Positions 7,454 to 14,864 of a DNA stretch of 64,000 nt are shown one piece after another. The notes under the pieces were generated by a model, which saw only the letters and a program-made list of their open reading frames with translations, had not been told where the DNA came from and did no database searches. This DNA is from Pseudomonadota bacterium (GTDB lineage: Bacteria > Pseudomonadota > Alphaproteobacteria > Rhizobiales > Xanthobacteraceae): assembly GCA_023422775.1 (NCBI GenBank), contig JAFAGM010000012.1, forward strand, positions 61,136 to 125,135. The letters are read 5' to 3'. The position numbers were made by a program, and so were the translations under genes. Every line of letters begins with the position of its first letter. Within the stretch, counting starts at the first letter, position 1.

Positions 7454-8336
7454 TGTCTCCCCCCGGTCTTTTGATTTGCGGGGACAATAGACCTCCGATT
7501 TTAAGGGACAGAGCGCGCTTTGCCCTGCATTTGCGTCACCGATGTAACGCGGGATTAACGATGCGGGCCAGCCATCATGCCCCGCCGATCGGTGCGTTCG
7601 CCCGGACCAAGAGACCCTGCGATGCCGCCGATAGCCGGCAGGCTGCCGGGTGCCGGCGAAATATGTATTGATATCCGCATTCCTACGGAGCCGGTGCCAC
7701 ACCGAAACTTAATGCGTTCCGATCTTAATGACTGCGTTTCATCACCCAACGGATATTGCGAGCCCGGCCCGGTTGCCGGGCTTTTCGTTGTGGGCGGCGG
7801 GCTGCACGCAACCCGGTGGCTGCCCATAGGGATCAGAGGTAACTATCTGCCAAAGCGCGCGAATTTCGTCCGGGCGGACGGTTGACCGGGAAAACTTGGC
7901 AGGTCTAGACTTGCCAGCATGGACAAGTGTCGCCGTTACAACGGGAAGACCCGGGCGACCCAGGCAACCATATCCCGCGCGCTGCTCCGGCTGCACGAAA
8001 AGGCCTCGTGGCGCGTGCGTCCGACGAACTGGCCGACGTCGGGAAGGCCTTCCACTATCTGCGGATTACCGACCCGGCGAATGCCGGCGCCGGCAATGAC
8101 GACCCCAAGATGGTTTTGGGCGCCGCGCGGCGTCATATCAAACGCGCGCCCCTGCAGGGATCGCGGGCCGCCCGGTGACCGTTTCCACGATGAAATAGGC
8201 GAGTGGCCGGGTGGCTCGCCGGCTTTTGCCGATTCTTTGCGCATTTTTTTGCGGCGCACGCGCACACAATTGCCCCAAATCGAGACGCTAGTGGAACTCT
8301 CACAAATACGTGAAATGGGGAACTCACGTGGGAATC
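7454..8336. other. Long intergenic stretch with one clear terminator
   Basis: No convincing gene is seen in about 880 bases. A plus-strand frame from 7927 includes DELADVGKAFHYLRITDP, which has protein-like composition, but its start lacks a ribosome site and it may be a gene remnant. The only clear element is the terminator at 7761-7785, which has no recognised plus-strand gene in front of it. Confidence 0.4.
7761..7785 (+). terminator. Rho-independent terminator, orphan
   Basis: AGCCCGGC at 7761-7768 pairs perfectly with GCCGGGCT at 7775-7782, with a 6-base loop followed by TTTTCG. On the plus strand this is a classic intrinsic terminator. The nearest upstream feature is the minus-strand gene starting at 7453, so the transcript it ends is unidentified and may be a small RNA. 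Confidence 0.7.
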
Positions 8337-8507
8337 ATGACCTGGCTGCAGATCTGGCTGATCGTGAACGCGCTTTTTGTCGCGTGGCGGGTCCTGGCAA
8401 TCTCTGCCGAGATGAAGGCTCACGATCAATTCGGACGCAGGGACGCCGCGGGACACCCGAAGCTGCTTTCTCAGGAAGCCCGGCGGCGTTGGCCGCCAGG
8501 ACAATAA
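8337..8507 (+). CDS. Small single-TM membrane protein, 56 aa
   Basis: MTWLQIWLIVNALFVAWRVL forms one hydrophobic segment followed by a polar, basic tail (HDQFGRRDAAGHPK; ARRRWPPGQ). The start at 8337 follows GTGGGA; the frame opens at 8310. The stop at 8505-8507 is immediately followed by the 15-bp tandem repeat at 8509-8568. Function unknown. Confidence 0.55.
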   Translation: MTWLQIWLIVNALFVAWRVLAISAEMKAHDQFGRRDAAGHPKLLSQEARRRWPPGQ

Positions 8508-8508
8508 G

Positions 8509-8568
8509 TCTGGAAACACCAGGTCTGGAAACATCAGGTCTGGAAACATCAGGTCTGGAAACACCAAC
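8509..8568. repeat. Tandem repeat, four 15-bp units
   Basis: Four consecutive copies of TCTGGAAACAYCAGG begin at 8509, 8524, 8539 and 8554, with one C/T variable position and a diverged last unit. The period is a multiple of three, so frames on either strand translate as pentapeptide repeats (LETSG on plus, MFPDL on minus), but no gene with a good start contains them. It lies between a small membrane protein gene and the 3' end of a secreted protein gene. Slippage makes its copy number likely to vary between strains. Confidence 0.9.
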
Positions 8569-8646
8569 CCTGGAATCGGCAGCCAGCCCTGACCAGGAAC
8601 TCCCGCAGGGTAAAATCGGCGGCCTTTTGCTGTCCTTGCGTCCGCG

Positions 8647-9117
8647 CTACCGCAAGCGAACCTGTGAGCCCTTCTCCTGGCTTGGGATGCTTGCGGTCGG
8701 CACGTCCTCGTCAACGGGCTTCCGTGGTCCGGAATAGTCGAGGTCCATGCCATTCACCTGGCATGAAAGCGTGCTGATCCCCGTCGTCAGGCTAAAGCCG
8801 TTGGCGCGCGGAATCTGTGCGGTCGAAAATTTATAGAATACGCCGAAGGCTCTCTGGTTGGCGGCAACAGGGATGCTCCCCAGTTGAAGCGTAAGCTTCG
8901 TGACGTTGGATGCACCGCCCGATCCGGGGCAGGTGAACGAGCAACCCTTCCCGCCAGGGCAGGAATATTGCCACTCGAACGTGACCTCCGATGCGCCGGG
9001 GACGTTTTCTTCCGATCGCTTCCCGTCTTGAGCGCTTGCCGATTGCACCAGGGGGCTGCTGACGAGCAAAATCCAGCCCAAAACCATTGCGGGAAAAGTT
9101 TTGGATACTCTAAGCAT
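8647..9117 (-). CDS. Secreted cysteine-containing hypothetical protein, 156 aa
   Basis: Starts MLRVSKTFPAMVLGWILLVS, a signal peptide with cleavage near SASAQD. The mature part has YSCPGGKGCSFTCPGSGG, a compact Cys/Gly segment likely to be disulfide-bonded, then beta strands (VTKLTLQLGSIPV; RAFGVFYKFS) and a late cysteine. It is probably periplasmic or exported. An ATG at 9150 is an alternative start. No family is recognised. Confidence 0.65.
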   Translation of the reverse strand: MLRVSKTFPAMVLGWILLVSSPLVQSASAQDGKRSEENVPGASEVTFEWQYSCPGGKGCSFTCPGSGGASNVTKLTLQLGSIPVAANQRAFGVFYKFSTAQIPRANGFSLTTGISTLSCQVNGMDLDYSGPRKPVDEDVPTASIPSQEKGSQVRLR

Positions 9118-9383
9118 GCGCGTACTCGCAGTTTGGGACAAACCGTTCATACGCCTACTCGAAAATGCCGCTGGGTTCCAGCCCAAGCTACCCTCGAAAG
9201 GCTACAGTTTTGGCCGACCTCTCGATGCACAGCAATTGTGCGTGATGCCGGCCGGCGGCGGCTTCAATCACGTGCAGTGCAGCATGTTGCGGCGGCGACC
9301 GATACTTGCCCTCGCTTTCCCGGCATGGCCCGGCTCTTGCCCGTCACGCAGTGACACGCCAGCAGCGGCCGGAGAGGGGAAGC

Positions 9384-9518
9384 TCAATCAGGCACCACCA
9401 AACGCAGGATGCTGGTGCCCAACCACAGAGCGGATACGGCCGTGATGAAGGCTCCGACCACGAGGATCGTCAAGTCGATCGTAAGCCAACGGGGGATGCG
9501 CTTGGCAGGTTTCGTCAT
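9384..9518 (-). CDS. Small single-TM membrane protein, 44 aa
   Basis: Starts MTKPAKRIPRWLTIDL and continues with one long hydrophobic helix (TILVVGAFITAVSALWLGTS), with a basic N-terminus that predicts the N-terminus inside. GGAGGGTCC precedes the ATG, a strong ribosome site. A CRP-like site lies 52-67 bases upstream of the start. Function unknown. Confidence 0.6.
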   Translation of the reverse strand: MTKPAKRIPRWLTIDLTILVVGAFITAVSALWLGTSILRLVVPD

Positions 9519-9836
9519 GGCCTGGACCCTCCGCAAGCCTGCACTCTCCGACGGGCCAGGGTAAGGCGCTGTGATCTGTTTCACGCAATCGGGAAAAAAT
9601 GGCAACGCGGTCGGTTCACGGTGCAGGCTCCGGCGAGGAAGCCCCACCCTGTAACGCCGGCCGTTCGTCCGCAGGTCCGAATTATCGCTGCCATACCGCC
9701 GATGGTTCGCCAGCGGGGGTCCGGGACGGCCGCCGCAGGGCCTCGGCTTCAAGTCGGCGTGAGACGTGAACCGGTTCACACCCGAAAATTCCGAATGGAC
9801 CTAGGCCATCACAAACCCGATCTCGGGAGAAGGGCG
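9519..9836. other. Intergenic stretch with a CRP-like site
   Basis: Contains the TGTGA-N6-TCACG element at 9570-9585 and an open minus-strand frame with no start signal. It separates a minus-strand and a plus-strand small gene, so both promoters should lie here, but no -35/-10 pair is convincing. Confidence 0.4.
9570..9585. promoter_or_regulatory. CRP/FNR-like operator candidate
   Basis: TGTGATCTGTTTCACG fits TGTGA-N6-TCACA with one mismatch. It lies 52-67 bases upstream of the 44-aa membrane protein gene (start 9518), where an activator site would be expected. The same half-site spelling occurs at 446-461. Confidence 0.35.
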
Positions 9837-10088
9837 ATGCCGATTTTCGATAGCCGGGCAGGTACTACCGTCGTGATCTGGCTTTTCACGCTTGTTGCTG
9901 TTGCCGCCGCAGGTGTTGGTTATGTCGAGCGGCGGTCATCGGACGCTGCCTGGGCCGAATTCATGCGTGCGGCCGCCGTGTCGGCGACCGAGCCGGATCG
10001 TTCCAGTGCCAGAGGGAAGACGGGGTGCCCCGTGGGCAAGCGAGAATTGCCCACCAGACTGATCCCGTTCGAAAAGGATCGAAGCTAA
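9837..10088 (+). CDS. Small membrane-anchored hypothetical protein, 83 aa
   Basis: After MPIFDSRAG there is one hydrophobic segment (TTVVIWLFTLVAVAAAGVGY), then a polar tail of about 50 residues that probably lies in one compartment. GGGAGAAGGG precedes the ATG at 9837, a strong ribosome site. It is convergent with the GrlR-like gene, overlapping it by four bases. Function unknown. Confidence 0.55.
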   Translation: MPIFDSRAGTTVVIWLFTLVAVAAAGVGYVERRSSDAAWAEFMRAAAVSATEPDRSSARGKTGCPVGKRELPTRLIPFEKDRS

Positions 10089-10420
10089 GCCGCCGCCAGC
10101 AACCGCAGCGTTGCATCGTACCGAATTCGTTGTTTGCCGACGACCGCTGTCGCATCGGCTTCGGCTCCGGCATCGTCGTAGGTGCCGTTGAATCCGATGT
10201 GCTGGACGCGTTCTGCTGGTGGACGCGTCGTCGGCGTGTGCTCCTGGCTCAGCATTTCGCCGATCCATTTGCCGTCGGAACATTCGTAGGTCCCGATGTA
10301 AAAGACGTAGGAATCGCCGCCAAGGATCGTGCCGTCGTGCAGGATCAGGACGCCGCCAACTTCGACGTCCACTCCATCAATCGAAACGGCGGCCAGCGAA
10401 TAGATTCCGTTCCTGATCAT
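10085..10420 (-). CDS. GrlR-like regulatory protein, 111 aa
   Basis: The N-terminal pattern MIRNGIYSLAAVSIDG, followed by GGVLILHDGTILGGDSYVFY and IGTYE, fits the GrlR fold, a small beta-barrel first known as a negative regulator of type III secretion genes in enteropathogens. Related stand-alone proteins occur widely in rhizobia, apparently unrelated to secretion. The start at 10420 places the family's first strand at the N-terminus. No secretion genes are nearby, so the partner is unknown. Confidence 0.65.
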   Translation of the reverse strand: MIRNGIYSLAAVSIDGVDVEVGGVLILHDGTILGGDSYVFYIGTYECSDGKWIGEMLSQEHTPTTRPPAERVQHIGFNGTYDDAGAEADATAVVGKQRIRYDATLRLLAAA

Positions 10421-10683
10421 GACTGTTTCCGCGCGCCAGGCAGCCGGAAGCTTAGCTGATTTCGGCAGGGCAATCACCTGGCCGATCCCTCGTCCAAGGT
10501 CGATGTGTTCACAAGGCCGACGTCAACGCGCGGGTTCGTTACCGCTGCAACACAACAGGCCGGTATCGAAACGTTCCCGTATTCCTTCGACCTCCAGGCT
10601 TCCGCGGGCGCCACCGGATCGCGGCCCCCGCGGATATCAGCGGCATTCTTCTTTTATTTTTCTGCCTGATGCAGAGGCATGTC

Positions 10684-10935
10684 ATGTTCGAATTGTTCCC
10701 CCTGGCGGCCTTGATGCTGGTCGCCGCACTGCTCGCCTGGTCTGGTCTTCACGCCTGGCGGACGAGGAATGGCCGGTCGCAGTGGTCCCTCAGCTTTCCG
10801 CCGCTGCGACCGGCTCGTCAACCTGTCCGCCCGGGTCCTTTGGGGCGACCTTCAAACGCGGGGACGCGCCAGCCCACGCTTTCGGCATATTTCCGGTCCG
10901 GGATTCGGGCCTTCCCTTGCCGTAGGACGTCATGA
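10684..10935 (+). CDS. Possible small membrane protein, 83 aa
   Basis: MFELFPLAALMLVAALLAWS is a plausible membrane helix followed by GLHAWRTRNG and a basic, proline-rich tail. An ATG five codons upstream is an alternative. The stop overlaps the terminase gene start by four bases (ATGA at 10932). Only the N-terminal 35 residues look protein-like; the tail may be an unterminated out-of-frame extension. Confidence 0.35.
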   Translation: MFELFPLAALMLVAALLAWSGLHAWRTRNGRSQWSLSFPPLRPARQPVRPGPLGRPSNAGTRQPTLSAYFRSGIRAFPCRRTS

Positions 10936-11495
10936 CAGCCGTGTCCGCTGACCGCTCGCCCGCCGACCGGGCTGCCCGACGCACCAAGGCGTCACCGGCT
11001 GAGATCGTAAACGCGTCGGCTCTCGGCGTTCACCTGGGCCTTACCCGGCAACGCGTGGCGCAGCTAGCCGATGAAGGCGTGATCGAGCGTCGGAGTGATG
11101 GCCGGTTCGATCAGACGCGCGCCCGGCTAGCCTATGTCGGATGGTTGCGGAGCCCAGAGCGCCGCTCGGCAAAGTTCGCGGCGGCTTCTGACCTGGAAAA
11201 GGCAAAGGCCGCGTTGGTGTGGCTAAGGGTCCGGGAGCGCGAGGGCCGGTTGGTTGAGCTCAACGAGGCTCTCAAGTTCATCACGGAACTCGCCGGCATG
11301 TTTCGCGTCGAGGCCGAGCAGCTTCCAGCGCGCATCGGCGCTCGCGACCTGGTCGAGCGCAGGCGAATCGAGGGTATCGTCCACGCCATGCTGCACCGGA
11401 TTGCCGATGCGGCGGAAGCCAGGGCCAAGGTCCTTGATCCAAACGCGCCGAAGCCGCGCGCATCAGAACCTGTCGGAGCCGAAGATGACGAGTGA
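10932..11495 (+). CDS. Phage terminase small subunit (Nu1-like)
   Basis: A 187-residue protein with an N-terminal winged-helix/HTH region (ALGVHLGLTRQRVAQLADEG, then VIERRSDGRFDQTRARLAYV) typical of Nu1-type DNA-packaging proteins, followed by a long helical oligomerisation region (AAASDLEKAKAALVWLRVRE). The small subunit binds the viral packaging site and recruits the large terminase ATPase, which is not encoded in the window. It is thus the clearest trace of a decayed prophage. The stop overlaps the next gene's start. Confidence 0.8.
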   Translation: MTAVSADRSPADRAARRTKASPAEIVNASALGVHLGLTRQRVAQLADEGVIERRSDGRFDQTRARLAYVGWLRSPERRSAKFAAASDLEKAKAALVWLRVREREGRLVELNEALKFITELAGMFRVEAEQLPARIGARDLVERRRIEGIVHAMLHRIADAAEARAKVLDPNAPKPRASEPVGAEDDE

Positions 11496-11844
11496 GTTAG
11501 CAAACGGGCGCAGCTTGGACGCCGTCCGCGCCGACTTCGCCGACCTTGTCGCAGATGTGATCCATGACCGCGACCTTGCCCCCTCCGGTGCCGACCTAGC
11601 GCGACTTGAACAGATCGCGCGAACGATGGATGCAGTCACGGACGCGGACCTCTCTCTTTTAGGACACATCGACGACGAACTCGGCGGCGCTGTTCGCGCA
11701 ATGATCCGCGTTCAGCTAATGGCGATTTCCGTGGGCGCATTTGCGGGAGTTACGGACGCACCTGGACTGTATGCGCCGATCATCGCATGGCTGGGGCGAC
11801 GGGGGCCCCGCCTGATCGCCGTTGATGGAGAGACGCTGCAATGA
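11485..11844 (+). CDS. Prophage-associated hypothetical protein, 119 aa
   Basis: Overlaps the terminase gene by 11 bases, implying translational coupling. The protein is acidic at the N-terminus (RADFADLVADVIHDRDLAPS), helical through the middle, and has a moderately hydrophobic segment (VQLMAISVGAFAGVTDAPG). No phage structural motif is recognised. A following 59-codon frame (11841-12020) also starts with an ATGA overlap but is Arg/Cys-rich and unconvincing. Confidence 0.55.
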   Translation: MTSELANGRSLDAVRADFADLVADVIHDRDLAPSGADLARLEQIARTMDAVTDADLSLLGHIDDELGGAVRAMIRVQLMAISVGAFAGVTDAPGLYAPIIAWLGRRGPRLIAVDGETLQ

Positions 11845-12045
11845 GCTGCACGGAATACGCAGTCTGGCGTTACGGCCGTCTCCTGCATCGTCATAGATCA
11901 TTCTCACTATCGGCGCGACTTCGCCGCGTCTGCGGCCGCGGCCGCTGTCGTCGCCGGGATTGCAGCGAAGACGACAATGGCACCGGAAGGTCTCGCGGTG
12001 CCGCACAGACCGATGATTGAGACCAACGAGCGAAAGGATGAACCA

Positions 12046-12234
12046 ATGAGCTTGCTCAAACTAAATCAGGAAAATAACGGCGACCCAGTGACGGTGCCGA
12101 AGGCCGCAATCGTGTCGTTCGGTCCTCGGCCGGAAGGCGCGCAGGGTGTTCGCATCGAGCTTGCGAGTGGCGGCGCGATCCACGTCGCCGAGACCTTGGA
12201 AGAGGTCACCGCGGCCTACGAGGCGGCGACCTGA
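12046..12234 (+). CDS. Hypothetical protein, 62 aa
   Basis: Starts MSLLKLNQENNGDPVTVPKA after a GAAAGGATGA site. A small beta-rich domain (VSFGPRPEGAQGVRIELASG) is followed by an acidic helix (ETLEEVTAAYEA). The last part resembles short proteins that check a value by position, but I cannot assign it. It is the last plus-strand gene of the terminase group and is followed by a weak hairpin at 12245-12269. Confidence 0.5.
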   Translation: MSLLKLNQENNGDPVTVPKAAIVSFGPRPEGAQGVRIELASGGAIHVAETLEEVTAAYEAAT

Positions 12235-12244
12235 TTAATTGACG

Positions 12245-12269
12245 CGGGGCAAGGCGGGATGCCCCGTTC
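12245..12269 (+). terminator. Weak terminator-like hairpin
   Basis: CGGGGC (12245-12250) pairs with GCCCCG (12261-12266) across a 10-base loop, followed by TTC. The T tract is poor. Its place, 10 bases after the 62-aa gene and between convergent genes, supports a terminator role. Confidence 0.35.
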
Positions 12270-12280
12270 AAGATTGGTCG

Positions 12281-12661
12281 TTATTTGCAGTCGCCGTAAT
12301 ATTGCGAGGGGACAATGTTGCCGCCCAACATCGAATGCCGGCTATGCACCGACTTGCCATTTGCGTGACTGATCGTTGTGGTCTGTATTGCGCCGGACAT
12401 TAGCTTTTCCTGGAAGGTAATGCCCTGATCGCCGTTGTAGACATCTACGTCTGACAGTCCGGCATTGCCGATTAGAACGGCCCGCTTTGTCAAACTATCT
12501 AACGCGAACTCCAGTTTAAAGCTCTCCCTGCTGACGCCTTTTGGTGTTGCCATCACGGGAAATTCACAGCTCCACCGAAGCGTCTCGGCCTGCGCTGGCA
12601 CGGTGTTGAACCATAGCAAACCAGACGAGATCAAGATGACCGACAGCGCCTCAACTTTCAT
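12281..12661 (-). CDS. Secreted hypothetical protein, 126 aa
   Basis: Has a signal peptide (MKVEALSVILISSGLLWF, cleavage near AQA-ETL). The mature domain is beta-rich (LRWSCEFPVMATPKG; FKLEFALDSLTKRAVLIGN) with two cysteines (SCEF and the C-terminal GDCK) that may bond. Codon use is less GC-biased than in flanking core genes, consistent with acquired cargo on the prophage-like element. Function unknown. Confidence 0.65.
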   Translation of the reverse strand: MKVEALSVILISSGLLWFNTVPAQAETLRWSCEFPVMATPKGVSRESFKLEFALDSLTKRAVLIGNAGLSDVDVYNGDQGITFQEKLMSGAIQTTTISHANGKSVHSRHSMLGGNIVPSQYYGDCK

Positions 12662-12707
12662 CGGATTATCCCATTAGCCGCGAGTCTTTAGGTCGTTAGC
12701 GGGCGCG

Positions 12708-13316
12708 TCACCCAGGCCTCCGAAAAGCTTTTGGCCAGCACTCGTCTGCAACGGCCTTCGTCACCTTTTGCTGGATAGCCGGCAGAAGCTTCTCATCACG
12801 ATCGCTTTCGATCCAATCCTTTTGCGAGAGTTGCTCTAACTTTACCCTCACTTGGCAGTCGCAATAAGTGGAAGCGAAAGTGGGTGATTTGCCTCCAAAA
12901 TTGACATCGCTCTTCGCACCCTGGATGCAGGATTCTCGCATCTGCGGTCGCAAAACGTTTTGTGCGTACTCGGCAAACTGAGCTGGACTAAGCTGTGAGA
13001 TAGCAGGGTCCCTTTTTGGACCAGGCGTTGGTGCAATTGAAATATTCGTTGGCGCGGTTGCCGCTTTACGCCAGTCAAAATCAGCTTGGTAAAGATAGTT
13101 TGCTCCCATGAAAGCGAAGACGACAAAGGCAAGCTGACCGATCAAGGGGATGGCGGACATAACCGTCACGGCGATAAAGGCAGTCCACCATTGGAGGTCG
13201 TACCACCGCATGAGGACGATCATGTTGAAGGGAATCGACAGCAGGCAGAATATTGTTATGAAAAGCCCGATCCCGCCGCTCAATAGACTGAGTAGCAGCT
13301 CCTTTAGTCGCCCCAT
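12708..13316 (-). CDS. Membrane protein with cysteine-containing periplasmic or cytosolic tail, 202 aa
   Basis: The start at 13316 (MGRLKELLLSLLSGGIGLF) follows GGGGGC; another ATG lies at 13331. Two to three hydrophobic segments occupy the first 75 residues (LFITIFCLLSIPFNMIVLM; AFIAVTVMSAIPLIGQLAF), followed by a linker and a soluble domain with ESCIQG, YCDCQV and DECWPK cysteines. The C-terminal pattern of paired cysteines and a long helix (VRVKLEQLSQKDW) resembles small secreted or periplasmic helical modules. No function assigned. AT-richer than the genome background. Confidence 0.6.
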   Translation of the reverse strand: MGRLKELLLSLLSGGIGLFITIFCLLSIPFNMIVLMRWYDLQWWTAFIAVTVMSAIPLIGQLAFVVFAFMGANYLYQADFDWRKAATAPTNISIAPTPGPKRDPAISQLSPAQFAEYAQNVLRPQMRESCIQGAKSDVNFGGKSPTFASTYCDCQVRVKLEQLSQKDWIESDRDEKLLPAIQQKVTKAVADECWPKAFRRPG

Positions 13317-13767
13317 GTTGCCCCCTAACAAACCGGCAAAAAGCGGAGTGTAGGCGGTGAACTGTCAACGTACCAACAAAAACTCGTTGGGGTTGGCACC
13401 CGACAATGCCCCCGACACCATATTGAAGCACTAATCTGGAGTCCCCCGTGTTGGGAAGCTCGGCTTGCCCGCTGCTTCCGCCGACCTCAATCGCGCCCCT
13501 CGGGCCGCTCTAACGGGAGGATGACATGACCGAGTTCGCTGCCCCTGATGGACGCCGTGTATCGATATCGCGACCGCGTCGTCGCCAGCGTTTTGCCATG
13601 CGATCCCGGCCAGTAATCCGGCACGCGGTCGTCTGCAATCGTTGCGCATCAGCCTCGATGGCGTTTCCTGCGCCTATAAGTGCCTGCGATGACGTTAACT
13701 TTGCGGCTATCGACATCATAGAAACCGTGGACGAGCGGCTCTGCCTGCATGTGATCCGAGGGATAGG
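13317..13767. other. Intergenic stretch; possible gene remnant at 13526
   Basis: A plus-strand ATG at 13526 has a very strong CGGGAGGATG ribosome site and begins MTEFAAPDGRRVSI, which looks like a real N-terminus. The frame then turns Arg/Cys-rich until a stop at 13834, and another frame takes over briefly, so it may be a frameshifted remnant. The rest shows nothing recognisable. Confidence 0.35.
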
Positions 13768-14496
13768 TCATCCTCCACCGGGTTGTTGTGCTTTCACCGT
13801 AGCAATGTTTGCCATGGCGCTTTTGACACGATGAAGCCAAATATCGCATTGTTCGTGATCCGTGCTGGTGAAGCGCAGGACGGGATTACTGAGATCGGAA
13901 AGACCGAACACCAACACAGAGGGTTTCTCCACTGTTCGTCGAGCTGCTACAGACGTCTCCCTTGAGCCGGCGGCAGTAGCGCCCACGATCGCGCCCGTCT
14001 TACCGAACAGTAGTCCCCCGATAACAGCGGCTGGCAAAGCATTCGGTTTATCGGACGTCGTTTCGTAATCGGTGATGACTTCATTGCCTCCGGAAAGTTC
14101 GATGGAAACAACGCTTGAGATGGGCACGATTTGGTCATCCATTATTTTACCGTCGAGGTAGTTAAGCTTAACGAAGCGAAGTCGTTGTCCTTCCGAATCC
14201 ATGCAAAGCGCATTGACGGAGAGTGTCGATGCATCATCGGAAACCAAATAAAACGGAAACTCTTTTGCAATAGGCATCATAGCGCTGGTCGCAGCATTCA
14301 GGACGCGCGTTTGCGCTGTACGCTTCTTACGATCTTTAAAAAACTTGAAACCTAACCATATGGCTCCAAGCACAAAGGCCAAAAGCAAAAACGTATTGGA
14401 TCCGCTCGAGTCGTTTACTGGCTGCGCCTGCGCCATCCCGCCAGCAATTATGAATAATACAAACCCGACCGTTGTCGCGTAAGCTATTTTTAGCAT
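13768..14496 (-). CDS. Membrane protein of unknown function, 242 aa
   Basis: A signal peptide or first TM (MLKIAYATTVGFVLFIIAGG) is followed by a second hydrophobic segment (TFLLLAFVLGAIWLGFKFF) and a soluble region. The latter contains a strand-rich domain (PFYLVSDDASTLSVNALCMD) and a glycine-rich motif (AVIGGLLFGKTGAIVGATAA) like the GGxxxGxxxG segments that bind membranes in SHOCT-associated proteins. Base composition is AT-richer than neighbours outside 12-14.6 kb, suggesting transfer. Function unknown. Confidence 0.65.
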   Translation of the reverse strand: MLKIAYATTVGFVLFIIAGGMAQAQPVNDSSGSNTFLLLAFVLGAIWLGFKFFKDRKKRTAQTRVLNAATSAMMPIAKEFPFYLVSDDASTLSVNALCMDSEGQRLRFVKLNYLDGKIMDDQIVPISSVVSIELSGGNEVITDYETTSDKPNALPAAVIGGLLFGKTGAIVGATAAGSRETSVAARRTVEKPSVLVFGLSDLSNPVLRFTSTDHEQCDIWLHRVKSAMANIATVKAQQPGGG

Positions 14497-14699
14497 CAGT
14501 CACATCGCCTCGGTTGCAGTGCAAAATCCGGTCAATGGTCGCCGATAATGCAGAATTTTCGCGCGATGGGCGATATTCATTCCATTATGTTTAAAACCAT
14601 GCGTTTAGATCACCGTCGCTGCGCCAAACGAAAAGTAGTAAGGATGAGCTTACTGCTGATCGACCCCTTGCCGACCCCGAGAAGGAGACGCGCCGCTTG

Positions 14700-14864
14700 A
14701 TGAAGCACGTTCGCGCCTTCGAGCCGAACCAAGACGGCCGCATCTTCATCGAGAAGCTCAATGCGCCGTTCCTGTTTAAGGATCACGGCACTGCGGCGGA
14801 GCACAAGGCCGGGCTCGACTATGCGACGGCGCGCGGCATTTCATCGAACGTGCGCCCTCGATAG
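14700..14864 (+). pseudogene. Truncated phage-type small gene, 54-codon remnant
   Basis: The frame MKHVRAFEPNQDGRIFIEKL...HGTAAEHKAGLDYA reads as a genuine protein and continues upstream without an ATG to about 14600 (DELTADRPLADPEKETRRL). An AGGAGA lies 10 bases before a TTG at 14697. After GLDYATARG it runs 46 bases into the antisense of the adjacent gene's 3' end and stops. I infer that its normal C-terminus was lost in a rearrangement joining it to the three-Cys-motif gene. Confidence 0.35.

Noticed and set aside
7927..8178. 83-codon plus frame with DELADVGKAFHYLRITDP
   Set aside because: Looks protein-like internally but has no ribosome site, an implausible N-terminus and a competing frame on the other strand; mentioned only as a possible remnant.
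8509..8568. CRISPR array
   Set aside because: Units are adjacent with no spacers and only 15 bp long; it is a minisatellite.
11841..12020. 59-codon frame overlapping the previous stop by ATGA
   Set aside because: Composition is Arg/Cys-rich with no helix or strand pattern; coupling alone is not enough.
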